Source: Sphingomonas ginsenosidimutans (lineage in GTDB: Bacteria > Pseudomonadota > Alphaproteobacteria > Sphingomonadales > Sphingomonadaceae). From it: a stretch of 64,000 bases of DNA. Both the position numbers and the translations under genes were made by a program. The stretch is from assembly GCF_002374835.1 (NCBI RefSeq), contig NZ_NWVD01000004.1, positions 62,001 to 126,000 on the forward strand, read 5' to 3'. How positions within the stretch are numbered: position 1 is the first letter of the stretch; every line of letters begins with the position of its first letter. Below are positions 45,945-53,573 of the stretch, in pieces. The notes beneath the pieces are model-generated. The model was not told where the DNA came from. It saw only the letters and a program-made list of their open reading frames with translations, and did not search any database.

Positions 45945-46110
45945 CCCGATGCGAAATCCCCCGATGCGGAACATAGTGCGACCGACGACGAAATGCCACA
46001 TCGGCAGGACGAACCGCGGCGGAGACGCCCTCCGCCGCGATGACGAAAAACGGCGCATTCCCGGCGTGACGATCGGGGCAGGGCGGGCGGGATACCCGCA
46101 TGATACCCGC

Positions 46111-46392
46111 TCAGATGCGTGCCAGGATCGCCTCCACGCCGGCCCGGTCGGCCGCGATCATCTTCAGCAGCGTTGCCGATCCGCCGTTCGGCTGGCTGCG
46201 CCCCTGTTCCCATTCCTGCACCGTGCGGATCGAAAAGCCGTAGGCGCTGGCGAATTCCGGCTGCGTCTTTCCCGTGGCGGCGCGGATGCTCGCGACGTCG
46301 ACGTTCGCCACCCGGCCGCGGCTCTCGTCACCGCCGGCATAGGCGATGGCGTCGTTCAGCCCCGCCGCGATCTTGTCATATGCGCTCTTCAT
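46111..46392 (-). CDS. HigA/NadS-like antitoxin
   Basis: The 93-residue protein begins MKSAYDKIAAGLNDAIAYAG after AGGAGA, and its C-terminal HTH reads IRAATGKTQPEFASAYGFSI, RTVQEWEQGRSQPNG. This is the NadS/HigA type that neutralises a RelE-like toxin and represses the operon. It follows the toxin gene by 29 nt, the reverse order typical of higBA. Confidence 0.85.
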   Translation of the reverse strand: MKSAYDKIAAGLNDAIAYAGGDESRGRVANVDVASIRAATGKTQPEFASAYGFSIRTVQEWEQGRSQPNGGSATLLKMIAADRAGVEAILARI

Positions 46393-46421
46393 GATCGGTC
46401 TCCTGTAACCTCGCCTGCACC

Positions 46422-46751
46422 TCACAGGGTGTCGGCGAGGATTTTGGTCAATTGGGCCAGCCCGTTGCGCTCGCCCTTGGTCAGATTGTCCTTCTCGCCC
46501 TTGCCGAACACGGTCAGGAGGAAGACGGGAACCTCGTCACCACCGTAATAAGTGATGACACGGTAGCCTCCCGACTTGCCGGTGCCGGGCTTTCGCACCC
46601 GCAGCTTCCGCGCCCCGCCGCATCCCGGCATGATCGCGCCGGCACGCGGATCGGCCGCGATGATCGACACCACCGCCGCCATTTCATCGGCGGACATGCC
46701 GGCGTCGTGCGCGGCGGCGATGTAGGCGGGGGTTTCGATGACCGTGTGCAT
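46422..46751 (-). CDS. HigB/RelE-like toxin
   Basis: The 109-residue protein has HTVIETPAYIAAAHDAGMSA, GAIMPGCGGARKLRVRKPGT, KSGGYRVITYYGGDEVPVFL and LTVFGKGEKDNLTKGERNGL, the consensus of the RelE-like HigB-2 mRNA interferase family. It is expected to cleave ribosome-bound mRNA. Upstream lie two matching palindromic operators. It may stabilise the prophage or act on superinfecting phages. Confidence 0.87.
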   Translation of the reverse strand: MHTVIETPAYIAAAHDAGMSADEMAAVVSIIAADPRAGAIMPGCGGARKLRVRKPGTGKSGGYRVITYYGGDEVPVFLLTVFGKGEKDNLTKGERNGLAQLTKILADTL

Positions 46752-46761
46752 GGCAGCTTGG

Positions 46762-46809
46762 TACGTGAATTACGTAGTTCATGCAAGCGAAAAGTACGTG
46801 AATTACGTA
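46762..46809. promoter_or_regulatory. Twin operators of the toxin-antitoxin operon
   Basis: TACGTGAATTACGTA occurs identically at 46762-46776 and 46795-46809, each a near-palindrome with TACGT/ACGTA arms. Start-to-start spacing is 33 bp, about three helical turns, allowing same-face cooperative binding by the antitoxin. They lie 10 bp upstream of the toxin start. Confidence 0.75.
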
Positions 46810-46816
46810 TCCCGAC

Positions 46817-47101
46817 CTAACCCGGCTCGTCGATCCCGGGCGGCGCGTCGAGCAACCCCGCCGCCTGCAGTTCCTCGATCAGCTGATCGACCCGCAACCG
46901 CGCGTGGCTCCACAGCCGCGGCTCAGCGGCCAGCGCCTCGGCCGCTTGCGTCAGCCGACGCAGGTCGGCGAACGGCACCAGCGTGCGCAGCGCCAGGCGC
47001 TCCGCCGGCCCCCATGTCCGCCGCTCCGTCGAGTACCAGGCCGCGCGGCGCAGCACCGCGCACGCCAGCCAGATTTTCTTGCGGTCGAACGCGGACGCCA
47101 T
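46817..47101 (-). CDS. Hypothetical protein, 94 aa
   Basis: The product reads MASAFDRKKIWLACAVLRRA, contains LRRLTQAAEALAAEPRLWSH and ends IEELQAAGLLDAPPGIDEPG; it is helical and soluble. It lies upstream of the toxin operators and downstream of the SRAP gene. No family recognised. Confidence 0.5.
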   Translation of the reverse strand: MASAFDRKKIWLACAVLRRAAWYSTERRTWGPAERLALRTLVPFADLRRLTQAAEALAAEPRLWSHARLRVDQLIEELQAAGLLDAPPGIDEPG

Positions 47102-47140
47102 CCGTCCGGCGTAACCGGAACAAAACGTGATTCGCCAGTC

Positions 47141-47794
47141 CTATCCGTCCAGCGCCGGGGTCGCCCGCTGGACCAGCAACTCGCCAGCCCACGGCCGCAC
47201 CAGCACCGCCGCCTCGTCGGCCGGCGCCTCCAGCCAGGCCGAAGCATCCTCGATCGCGACGATCGCAGGCATCGCCTTGGGATGGATCGGGGCCACCACC
47301 GCATTCGGCTCGGTCGTCGCAAAGGCGAACGCCGGCCCGCGCTCGGTGTCGCGCCACAGGCCCGCGAACAGCCCGAACGGCTGATCCTTCACCGCGAACC
47401 AAACCTGCGCGGGCAAGCCGTCATCGCCTTTGCCGCCAGCCGGGTCCGGCTCGGCGAACCACGAAAATGGGACGAGACACCGCTGCTCCGGGTGGATCAG
47501 CGACGGGCGCCAGAACGACGACGACAGGTTGCGGGCGTTGGTGACGTAGCGGTCCAGCATCTTCCCGCTGGCGCCACGGATTTGCGTCGGGAAGCCCCAT
47601 TCCATCGCCTGCTCCAGCAGCGGTCGGTTGCCGTCGACCGCGCGCACGAACACCCGCCCGTGACGCGCGGTCTTCTTGCCGGTCGGGAAGATCTGCCGCG
47701 GGGGCGGCGCATCGAGGTCGACGTCGATCGCCGCGCCCAGCGCCTCGCGCGCCGCCGCGACGGCCTTCTCGGACTGGTGGAAGCGATTGCACAT
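47141..47794 (-). CDS. SRAP protein (YedK/HMCES-like)
   Basis: The 217-residue protein starts MCNRF, placing the catalytic Cys at position 2 once Met is removed. The other active-site elements are present: the Asn of TNARNLSSSFWRP, the Glu of WFAEPD and the His of PIHPKAMPAI. SRAP proteins form a thiazolidine crosslink with abasic sites in single-stranded DNA, shielding them. In a phage it may protect replicating or entering DNA, or tie into SOS induction. Confidence 0.9.
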   Translation of the reverse strand: MCNRFHQSEKAVAAAREALGAAIDVDLDAPPPRQIFPTGKKTARHGRVFVRAVDGNRPLLEQAMEWGFPTQIRGASGKMLDRYVTNARNLSSSFWRPSLIHPEQRCLVPFSWFAEPDPAGGKGDDGLPAQVWFAVKDQPFGLFAGLWRDTERGPAFAFATTEPNAVVAPIHPKAMPAIVAIEDASAWLEAPADEAAVLVRPWAGELLVQRATPALDG

Positions 47795-47807
47795 CGTCCG
47801 TCTCCTT

Positions 47808-48236
47808 TTAGCGGCACACCTTGGCGCCGCCGTACCGCGCCCAGCGCAGCGCCACCCGCGCGCGGACCTGCTCGCACCCCAGCTCGCGACCGTCGGGCAG
47901 CCGGCACGCGGCCACGACGCGCAGATAATCATCCGCCCCGAACGATCGGCAGCGCAGATCCGGTCCTTCGACCAGGACATGCCCGTCGCGCGTCACCCCG
48001 CGCGCTCCGCCCAGCAGCCGCACCAGCCGGTCGCGCGCGCTGACGCCGCTCGCGCGCGGGCACGGCTGGCGCGGCCGGCACGTTCCGTCGATCTCGCGCG
48101 CGGCGATTCCGCGCAGCCGGACCTTCGCACCGCCGGCGCACCGGATCGGCCCGTCACCGTCCCACACGGTGACCGGCCGGCAGGTGAAGTTGATGCCAGC
48201 CGGCAGAGTGGCGATCATCAAGGCCAGCCCGATCAT
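47808..48236 (-). CDS. Secreted thermonuclease-like (SNase fold) protein
   Basis: The 142-residue product begins MIGLALMIATLPAGINF, a plausible signal peptide, then VTVWDGDGPIRCAGGAKVRL and RGIAAREIDG, the SNase beta-barrel start, with several cysteines (CRPRQPCP, CEQVR, KVCR). The full SNase catalytic Arg-Asp-Arg-Glu set was not clearly identified, so activity is uncertain. An earlier start at 48308 would add a segment overlapping the upstream gene. Confidence 0.6.
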   Translation of the reverse strand: MIGLALMIATLPAGINFTCRPVTVWDGDGPIRCAGGAKVRLRGIAAREIDGTCRPRQPCPRASGVSARDRLVRLLGGARGVTRDGHVLVEGPDLRCRSFGADDYLRVVAACRLPDGRELGCEQVRARVALRWARYGGAKVCR

Positions 48237-48244
48237 GCGAGGAG

Positions 48245-48796
48245 CTACGCGTCTTCCAACGTGTTCGCGTGATCCAGCGAGTCGGGTGTGAAGCGGTCCT
48301 GCTTCCATCGCCCGAGCGTTTCGTCGCGCGATCCCTGGGTCTTCGATCGGGCGACCAGCAATGCGTGGCGGCGATTGACGTCCAGCAGCGCGAAGAACGC
48401 CCTCTCGATCGCGAGCACGCGACCGGCCAGGATTGCGAGGACGATGCAGATTGTCGCGAGGAGCACTCGCTCACCTCGGAGCACCCACGGCGTCGGGTGG
48501 TGTTGCGCAACGCAACCCACCAACCCGACGATCAGGGCGATCGCCAGTGCCGCAAGGGCAAAGGATGCGACCAGCACCTGCATGACGGAACGAAGCTGGC
48601 CGTAGAGTTCATCCACCTGTTTCGGCGCCCGATGCTCGCCCTTCATCGTGCCGACGGCCAGACTCATGCACGGGAAAATGCCGGTCGCCAGCAACGCGAT
48701 CGCGGGGATCAGTGCCCGCGCCGTCGGATCGATGGCGTCACGCGGCAGCCAGAACGACGCAACGGCTAGCAGCATTCCGATCAGCAGCGGAATCAT
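48245..48796 (-). CDS. Integral membrane protein, 183 aa
   Basis: Four hydrophobic segments are visible: LLIGMLLAVASFWL, ALIPAIALLATGIFP, VLVASFALAALAIALIVGLV and VLLATICIVLAILAGRVLA, ending in a charged C-terminal tail of about 40 residues. No family is recognised. It belongs to a leftward cassette of membrane and envelope genes between SRAP and the repressor, typical of lysogenic conversion or superinfection exclusion genes. Confidence 0.6.
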   Translation of the reverse strand: MIPLLIGMLLAVASFWLPRDAIDPTARALIPAIALLATGIFPCMSLAVGTMKGEHRAPKQVDELYGQLRSVMQVLVASFALAALAIALIVGLVGCVAQHHPTPWVLRGERVLLATICIVLAILAGRVLAIERAFFALLDVNRRHALLVARSKTQGSRDETLGRWKQDRFTPDSLDHANTLEDA

Positions 48797-49008
48797 GTCT
48801 TCGGCGCCGCCTGCGCCGGGCGTCGATCCGCGAGAATATCCAGCTTCTGCTCGATACGATCCGAGATCGCGTACAGCCTGTTGAGTTCGTCACTGATCAC
48901 GACTGCAGCGACGATCGTCATCGCGGTGAGAAGAAATATCCCGCTGAACAGCGCGAGGGCGATCTCATGGCGGCGGAGGTCCGTGGGTGCATCATGCTGG
49001 TCGAACAT
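48793..49008 (-). CDS. Single-span membrane protein, 71 aa
   Basis: The product has one membrane span (IALALFSGIFLLTAMTIVAA) and then a short coiled-coil-like tail (ELNRLYAISDRIEQKLDILA). Its stop overlaps the start of the four-span protein. Function unknown; it probably works with its overlapping neighbour. Confidence 0.55.
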   Translation of the reverse strand: MFDQHDAPTDLRRHEIALALFSGIFLLTAMTIVAAVVISDELNRLYAISDRIEQKLDILADRRPAQAAPKT

Positions 49009-49032
49009 CGCGTTTCCATAACCCGGCTGGCG

Positions 49033-49371
49033 TCAGGATTTGAGCCTGGAACGTCGGGCTACCATCATGATCGGCGGAAGGCAGCAGGAAAACACCGCCA
49101 CACCCAGCAGGAGGATAGCCGGAAGTCCGCCGATCTCGCGCGAACGGATTTGGTTCCGCACTGCGCCGTGAAGTTCGCCACGCAGCATCGGCAGATCTGC
49201 TGCGGCACCCGCCAGCGCGAGGTCGTGCGCGAAGATCGCGATTGCCACGACGAACGCGATCGCCGCGATGACCCCGGCCAGGAAATCCAATGAACCGTCG
49301 GTGTTCCACAGCAGGAAGCACAGGCCGCCCAACACCGTCAGGCCGACCCCGATCAGAACCTCTCCGATCAT
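49033..49371 (-). CDS. Membrane protein, 112 aa
   Basis: Three hydrophobic segments are seen (VLIGVGLTVLGGLCFLLW; VIAAIAFVVAIAIFAH; GLPAILLLGVAVFSCCLPPI), separated by a charged loop with MLRGELHGAVRNQIRSREIG. The ATG overlaps the stop of the SHOCT protein gene, so they are coupled. No family recognised. Confidence 0.6.
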   Translation of the reverse strand: MIGEVLIGVGLTVLGGLCFLLWNTDGSLDFLAGVIAAIAFVVAIAIFAHDLALAGAAADLPMLRGELHGAVRNQIRSREIGGLPAILLLGVAVFSCCLPPIMMVARRSRLKS

Positions 49372-49835
49372 GCCAGCAATCTCGCCTTCTGCGTGGCGAA
49401 TTCAGCCTCGGAAAGTATGCCGCGGTCTCGCAAGTTCGCGAGCTTCTCGATTTCGTCGGCGACCGACGATCCGGCCACGGCCTCGGGCCGGACCATCTTG
49501 CTCTCGATCCAGTCCTTCAGGGCGGCGAAGCGGTCACGATCGGCATCGCCGAATTTCAGCCGGTTCTGATTCTGCACGTTCGGGCTGGCGTTGGGGTTCG
49601 GTGCCTTCTCACCAAGGATGGAGAGTTCAAGCCAGCCAGCAATCCACACGCCCGGCTCATTCCAAGTGATTGCTTTGATGTTTTCGACCGGCACCCGCTT
49701 CGTGCCGAGGAAGCCATAATACATCACAGAATATTTGATGAGGATGGCGTCGCCCTCGACCCAGACGGTCACGCCGCTCCCCTTCAACTCCCCCTCTGGC
49801 GCTTGCATCTTCAACTCCCCCATCGCCGCGATCAC
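49368..49835 (-). CDS. PH-like protein with C-terminal SHOCT domain
   Basis: In 155 residues the N-terminal part is beta-rich (VTVWVEGDAILIKYSVMYYG; TKRVPVENIKAITW), like bacterial PH-type domains, and the C-terminus is a SHOCT helix pair (ADEIEKLANLRDRGILSEAE, FATQKARLLA). SHOCT modules often mediate oligomerisation near membranes. It is translationally coupled to a membrane protein gene downstream. Confidence 0.7.
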   Translation of the reverse strand: MIAAMGELKMQAPEGELKGSGVTVWVEGDAILIKYSVMYYGFLGTKRVPVENIKAITWNEPGVWIAGWLELSILGEKAPNPNASPNVQNQNRLKFGDADRDRFAALKDWIESKMVRPEAVAGSSVADEIEKLANLRDRGILSEAEFATQKARLLA

Positions 49836-49943
49836 ACCTGATCCGGCATCCCAAAATTCTGTCGTCGATCTTCGAGCCGGCCGGTCGCCGGCGCGACGGC
49901 CATAAGCCCGCGCGCAATCAGACGCAGCGCCTTCTGCTGATCC

Positions 49944-50429
49944 TCAGAATTTTCGTTTGGCGACATCGACTGATGGCATGGCGGTCGGGCTGCAAACGCC
50001 CTTGAACTTGTGAGATCCCAGAATCGAACTTCCCATTTCGAAGTACGTCCCGGCGACGCGGTCGATTATAACGTGGAGTGTATCGCTACCCTCAGACGTC
50101 GTGTCCGACATTATCATATTGGGGAAGAAATTGAATTTGCACGCGTGCCCAAACGTTTCGCAAAGGGAAAAGGATCGGCCGAAGGCGTCGTTCCAGTACG
50201 AAACCTGAGAACCCTCCTCATCAATGATGTATATTCGAACGTCTCTCGACGAGGACGTTTTTCTCGTGACCTCATCCGTTTTTTCCCACTGTCCTTCGCA
50301 TTTGATCGCGATGGGAACCGCAGCGAGCGCCGGCGCTGCCACGCAAATCATCGTAGGAACCGCGAGATAGCGGATGAAACGGCCTATAGCGCCCGACACT
50401 GCGTTCTGCCGCGACAGCGCAACGTTCAT
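49944..50429 (-). CDS. Exported protein coupled to the repressor gene
   Basis: The 161-residue product has a signal peptide (FIRYLAVPTMICVAAPALAA) and a mature part with three cysteines (IKCEGQW, SLCETFGHACKF, VCSPTA). The ATG overlaps the repressor stop (ATGA), so it should be made whenever the prophage is repressed. Base composition is less GC-rich than its neighbours, suggesting separate acquisition. A lysogenic conversion or exclusion role is inferred from this linkage; no family is recognised. Confidence 0.65.
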   Translation of the reverse strand: MNVALSRQNAVSGAIGRFIRYLAVPTMICVAAPALAAVPIAIKCEGQWEKTDEVTRKTSSSRDVRIYIIDEEGSQVSYWNDAFGRSFSLCETFGHACKFNFFPNMIMSDTTSEGSDTLHVIIDRVAGTYFEMGSSILGSHKFKGVCSPTAMPSVDVAKRKF

Positions 50430-50785
50430 GCCGCGCGCGCGACCGGTGTGCTGGGGCCACGCTCACCGATCAGCAGTCGAGCAACGCGGACGAGCGCGTC
50501 GCGCTCATCGACATTGAGCGAACGCCAATAACTGAGCCAGCGCTCTTCATCCGGATTGAGCAGCGGCTGCACGGCGTCGGTACCGGGATCGTCGGTTTCA
50601 CCCATCAAATAAGCGGGTGTCGTCCGCAGAACGCGAGCGATCCGATGGATGTGCTTCGAACCAATCTTGTTGGAATGGATCAAGCCATGAATAGTTGGCT
50701 GAGACAGCTGGACGCTCCGCGCGAGCGCAGCCTGCGACAGGTTGCACGCGTTCATTCTCTCAAGGACACGCGAGCCGATAATCAC
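50426..50785 (-). CDS. CI-like immunity repressor
   Basis: The 119-residue protein (from GTG 50785) has an XRE HTH: VLERMNACNLSQAALARSV, LSQPTIHGLIHSNKIGSKH, then a C-terminal segment without an S24/LexA autopeptidase domain. It may thus be inactivated by a route other than RecA-stimulated self-cleavage. TTG 50797 and ATG 50755 are alternative starts. A TATTAT -10-like box ends at 50797, so a leaderless or nearly leaderless message from GTG is plausible, as in lambda cI. Confidence 0.8.
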   Translation of the reverse strand: MIIGSRVLERMNACNLSQAALARSVQLSQPTIHGLIHSNKIGSKHIHRIARVLRTTPAYLMGETDDPGTDAVQPLLNPDEERWLSYWRSLNVDERDALVRVARLLIGERGPSTPVARAA

Positions 50786-50798
50786 GGTTGGTACCAAT

Positions 50799-50862
50799 AA
50801 TAGGCGTGCCTATTGCTTGCGACTTCGGTTTGCCTTACGAGAGGCCAATAGGGATGCCTATT
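50799..50862. promoter_or_regulatory. Immunity operators between repressor and Cro-like gene
   Basis: AATAGGCGTGCCTATT (50799-50814) and AATAGGGATGCCTATT (50847-50862) are inverted repeats differing only in the centre, 48 bp apart. A possible rightward promoter (TTGCTT 50813-50818, TTACGA 50835-50840) lies between and overlaps the first. The perfect palindrome TTGGTACCAA (50788-50797) covers the repressor start area. Confidence 0.75.
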
Positions 50863-50873
50863 GGAGTCGAATC

Positions 50874-51146
50874 GTGGCGGCCACCTCACCAGTGCAGAAT
50901 GCCGAATTGGCAGACGCGCTCGCGAGCGCGGTCAGGATCATCGGTGGGCAGGGTGCTACCGCCCGTCTTCTGGGCGTAGCTCAGCCCTCTGTCTGGCGCT
51001 GGATCGCTCGGGCCAAGCCGCTCCCGGCCGAACACGTCCTCGCCGTCGAGGCCGCCACCGGCATCAGCCGTCACGACCTCCGCCCCGACCTGTACCCGCG
51101 CGAGGCGCCTGCCGCTGGCGCCACCGACCTGGAACCGGCACGATGA
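50874..51146 (+). CDS. Cro/YdaS-like regulator
   Basis: The 90-residue protein (GTG start, GGAG 7 nt upstream) reads ELADALASAVRIIGGQGATA, RLLGVAQPSVWRWIARAKPL and PAEHVLAVEAATGISRHDLR, the YdaS/Cro-like pattern in which the regulator senses its own HTH site. It diverges from the repressor across the twin operators and begins the early operon. Confidence 0.85.
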   Translation: MAATSPVQNAELADALASAVRIIGGQGATARLLGVAQPSVWRWIARAKPLPAEHVLAVEAATGISRHDLRPDLYPREAPAAGATDLEPAR

Positions 51147-51343
51147 CGCGCGCGCTCGCCCGCGCCGCCGCGCATCGCGCTCGCCGTCGCGTCCATGCGC
51201 GGATCATCGCGCCCGCGCTTGCTGCCGCCCGTGCCCGTCAGGAAGCCGAACGTCGCGGGCGCACGATCCGCTGGGATGCGATCACTCGCTTCCTGGCAGG
51301 TGAATGGGAAGCGGCCCCTCATCTGCTGCGAGGCCGCGCATGA
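51143..51343 (+). CDS. Small basic protein, 66 aa
   Basis: The ATG overlaps the Cro-like stop. The product is very Arg/Ala-rich (MTRALARAAAHRARRRVHAR) and ends RWDAITRFLAGEWEAAPHLL. It might bind nucleic acid. Its 3' end overlaps an oppositely oriented gene. Confidence 0.5.
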   Translation: MTRALARAAAHRARRRVHARIIAPALAAARARQEAERRGRTIRWDAITRFLAGEWEAAPHLLRGRA

Positions 51344-51584
51344 TGCGCTCCCACATCTGCGCGCCCTCGGCGATCGCCAGCGCTTCCAGCGTCCGGCCGT
51401 CGCTGGCGGCGACGTCCGCCACCGCCGCGCGCACCGCGGACAGCACTCTCTTGGCGAACGCCGCCGCCTCTTCCAGCGGCTCGTCGTACCGGCCGAGCAA
51501 TTCGCTCCACAGCGCTTCCAGCATCGCGCCATGCACAATCGCGGTCGCGCGGCTGCGCTGCGCCGCCGAACGGTCGTCTCCCAT
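51282..51584 (-). CDS. Hypothetical protein, 100 aa, antisense in the early region
   Basis: ATG 51584 has AAGGA 8 nt upstream. The product reads MGDDRSAAQRSRATAIVHGA, then MLEALWSELLGRYDEPLEEA and ALAIAEGAQMWERIMRGL, a helical soluble protein. It is the only leftward gene inside the early region and overlaps the preceding rightward gene by 62 nt. Nothing further was recognised in 51621-51839 between it and the next gene. Confidence 0.5.
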   Translation of the reverse strand: MGDDRSAAQRSRATAIVHGAMLEALWSELLGRYDEPLEEAAAFAKRVLSAVRAAVADVAASDGRTLEALAIAEGAQMWERIMRGLAADEGPLPIHLPGSE

Positions 51585-51839
51585 CGATTTCGTCCTTCGT
51601 GGTGGTCTAGGAAACTCCACGATAGCCGGGCGGGGTCGCGCGTCCAGCGCGGCCCCCGAAGGTGACGCTCTTCGCGTGACTTGCGGAATCCACGCGAACG
51701 CCGGGCGAGGGCAGGGCGCGCAGCCGACCGGTAATTGCTGGCCAGCGGCCCTGTCCTCCGAAGGTCATACGTCGTCATCGCGCCGGTCTGCCCGCGCGCG
51801 CACCGTCTGTCCGCCGCGCTCCACCACGGATCGCGCGGC

Positions 51840-52346
51840 GTGACGAAGGAGCGGGCGCCTCTCACCTATGAGGACGCGCAGGCGCGCGTCGCCGGCCGCC
51901 TGGGCGTGAAGCGCGCCGCGCATATCGTCGGTGTCGCGGTCCGCACGTTCCAGGACTGGGGCGATCCCGACGTCGACCGGACGATCCCGATCGCTGCGGC
52001 CGAGGCGCTCGACCTCGCCTACATCGACGCCGGCGGCGAAGGGATGCCGTTCCTCGACACCCTCAACCTTCGGCTGAAGACCGCGCGGCAGAATCGCTAC
52101 GGCGATCAGATCGCGCTTGCCGCCAGCGCTGCCTCGTTCGCGAAGGAAGCCGGCGAATTCACCGCCGCAGCGATCGCCGCCAGCCTGCCCGACGCGGGCG
52201 CGGCCGACGTCGCCGCGCTCCGCAAGGAAGGGCTTGAGGCGATCGCCGTCGCCAAGTCGATGATCGCCGCGGCCGACGCGCTCGGCGTCGATGGCGGCGA
52301 TCACTGGATGCACGCCGCCGCGCCGGATCCGCCCGACACCAGCTGA
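51840..52346 (+). CDS. HTH regulator, CII-like position
   Basis: The 168-residue protein (GTG) has an N-terminal HTH (GRLGVKRAAHIVGVAVRTFQ then DWGDPDVDRTIPIAAAEALD) and an Ala-rich C-terminal part. It lies downstream of the Cro-like gene where many phages keep a CII-type activator. The function is inferred. Confidence 0.65.
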   Translation: MTKERAPLTYEDAQARVAGRLGVKRAAHIVGVAVRTFQDWGDPDVDRTIPIAAAEALDLAYIDAGGEGMPFLDTLNLRLKTARQNRYGDQIALAASAASFAKEAGEFTAAAIAASLPDAGAADVAALRKEGLEAIAVAKSMIAAADALGVDGGDHWMHAAAPDPPDTS

Positions 52347-52439
52347 CCCGCCGATCGCTCCCTTGATCGTCGAACCTGCCGCCCCGATCGCGCACGCTTC
52401 CGGGAGCGGTCTTTTGCGTCCCGCTCGAAAGCGCGCCCG

Positions 52440-52676
52440 ATGTCCTACCGCAACACGCTGATCTCCATCCGCGCCTCGCTCCTCGCCAACGAACGGGCGA
52501 TCCGCGCCTGCGAGGCGGACGCGCCATCGGTGGCCGCGCGCCGCCACCTCGCCCGCGCCCGTGCGCTCCACAACGCCGCGATGGACATGGTCACCGCCGC
52601 GCTGGCCGCGCCCTATGATATCATCGACCCGCCGCCAGCCGCCCGCGGGACCGCCGCCCAAGGAATGGCGCGGTGA
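52440..52676 (+). CDS. Hypothetical early protein, 78 aa
   Basis: The product MSYRNTLISIRASLLANERA continues with RRHLARARALHNAAMDMVTA and is helical. It starts a run of tightly overlapping genes. No family recognised. The 93 bp before it hold nothing evident. Confidence 0.55.
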   Translation: MSYRNTLISIRASLLANERAIRACEADAPSVAARRHLARARALHNAAMDMVTAALAAPYDIIDPPPAARGTAAQGMAR

Positions 52677-53056
52677 TGACCCCCGGCGAATACCTGCGCC
52701 GCCGGCGCCTGTCCGAACACCTGACAGTCGAGGACGTGGCGGGCCGCATCCACAGCTGGCCCCGCCTTGGCCTCGACGAGCGCGCGAACTGGATCCGCCA
52801 GATCGAGGCCGACGTCGTGCCCGCCACCTTCGGCACGATCGCCGCGATCGGCCACATCGTCCCGATCGACGCGCAGGCGCTCGCCGCGCTTGACGCCATC
52901 CGCTTGGGCATCGGTGAGCGCGTACCGCAACTCTGCGCGCACTGCGCCATCACGCCGTGGCAGGTGATCCCGAGCCATGCGCTCTGGTCCCGGCCGGACC
53001 TTTGTCCGGTCTGCGAGAAGCACGGCCCGCCGCCCGGAACCGAGGTGACCTGGTGA
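52673..53056 (+). CDS. HTH plus zinc-ribbon protein, 127 aa
   Basis: The start is a GTG overlapping the previous stop, with ATG right behind; AAGGA is 8 nt upstream of the GTG. The N-terminal part (MTPGEYLRRRRLSEHLTVED) resembles an XRE HTH used by sphingomonad phages. The C-terminal half has CAHC ... CPVC, a probable zinc site. DNA-binding is likely, the target unknown. Confidence 0.65.
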   Translation: MMTPGEYLRRRRLSEHLTVEDVAGRIHSWPRLGLDERANWIRQIEADVVPATFGTIAAIGHIVPIDAQALAALDAIRLGIGERVPQLCAHCAITPWQVIPSHALWSRPDLCPVCEKHGPPPGTEVTW

Positions 53057-53391
53057 TGGCCAATCCGAAACCCGGTCCCGACTTCCGCAACGTCGGCGTC
53101 TGTGCGCGCGGCGAGCTGCTCGAGGCGATCACTGCACGCGCCGCGCTGCGCCAGTGTTCGCTCGGCGCCGCAGCGCGTTCGCTGATCGAGGAAGCGATCA
53201 CGGCCCCGGCCGCCACCGCGCTGGTCGACCTGTCCTCCGTGCCGACCGCCGACCTCCTGGATGAGGTTGCATCACGACTGGCGGCTATCGTCGACCACGA
53301 AGCCGCGCTCGCCCGGGCCGAAGCCGCCGAAGCGCGTCTGGCGACGATCATGGGCGCGCTGGCCGGCGCGCCACCGCGGGGCGCGGCCTGA
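53056..53391 (+). CDS. Hypothetical early protein, 111 aa
   Basis: The product MANPKPGPDFRNVGVCARGE, with LLEAITARAALRQCSLGAAA and a C-terminal helix, looks like a small ribbon-helix-helix-type or helical protein. It is overlapped by one base with the previous stop (TGATG). No family assigned. Confidence 0.5.
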   Translation: MANPKPGPDFRNVGVCARGELLEAITARAALRQCSLGAAARSLIEEAITAPAATALVDLSSVPTADLLDEVASRLAAIVDHEAALARAEAAEARLATIMGALAGAPPRGAA

Positions 53392-53573
53392 TGCGCCGCG
53401 CGCCTGAACTCGGCGTCGGCCAGCTGCTGACGATCGGCACCGTCCTCGCAGCCACCGCGCTGTTCGCCGCGCTCGCCGGTCGCCCGGCGATCGCGTGGCT
53501 CGCCGGCCCGATCGCCGGCGCCGCGCTGCTCACCGTCCTCCGCCACCTCGTCAACCGGGAGAACCGCCCGTGA
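53391..53573 (+). CDS. Small two-span membrane protein, 60 aa
   Basis: Two hydrophobic segments (LGVGQLLTIGTVLAATALFA; AIAWLAGPIAGAALLTVL) are followed by a basic tail (RHLVNRENRP). TGATG-type overlap with the gene before. Role unknown. Confidence 0.55.
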   Translation: MRRAPELGVGQLLTIGTVLAATALFAALAGRPAIAWLAGPIAGAALLTVLRHLVNRENRP

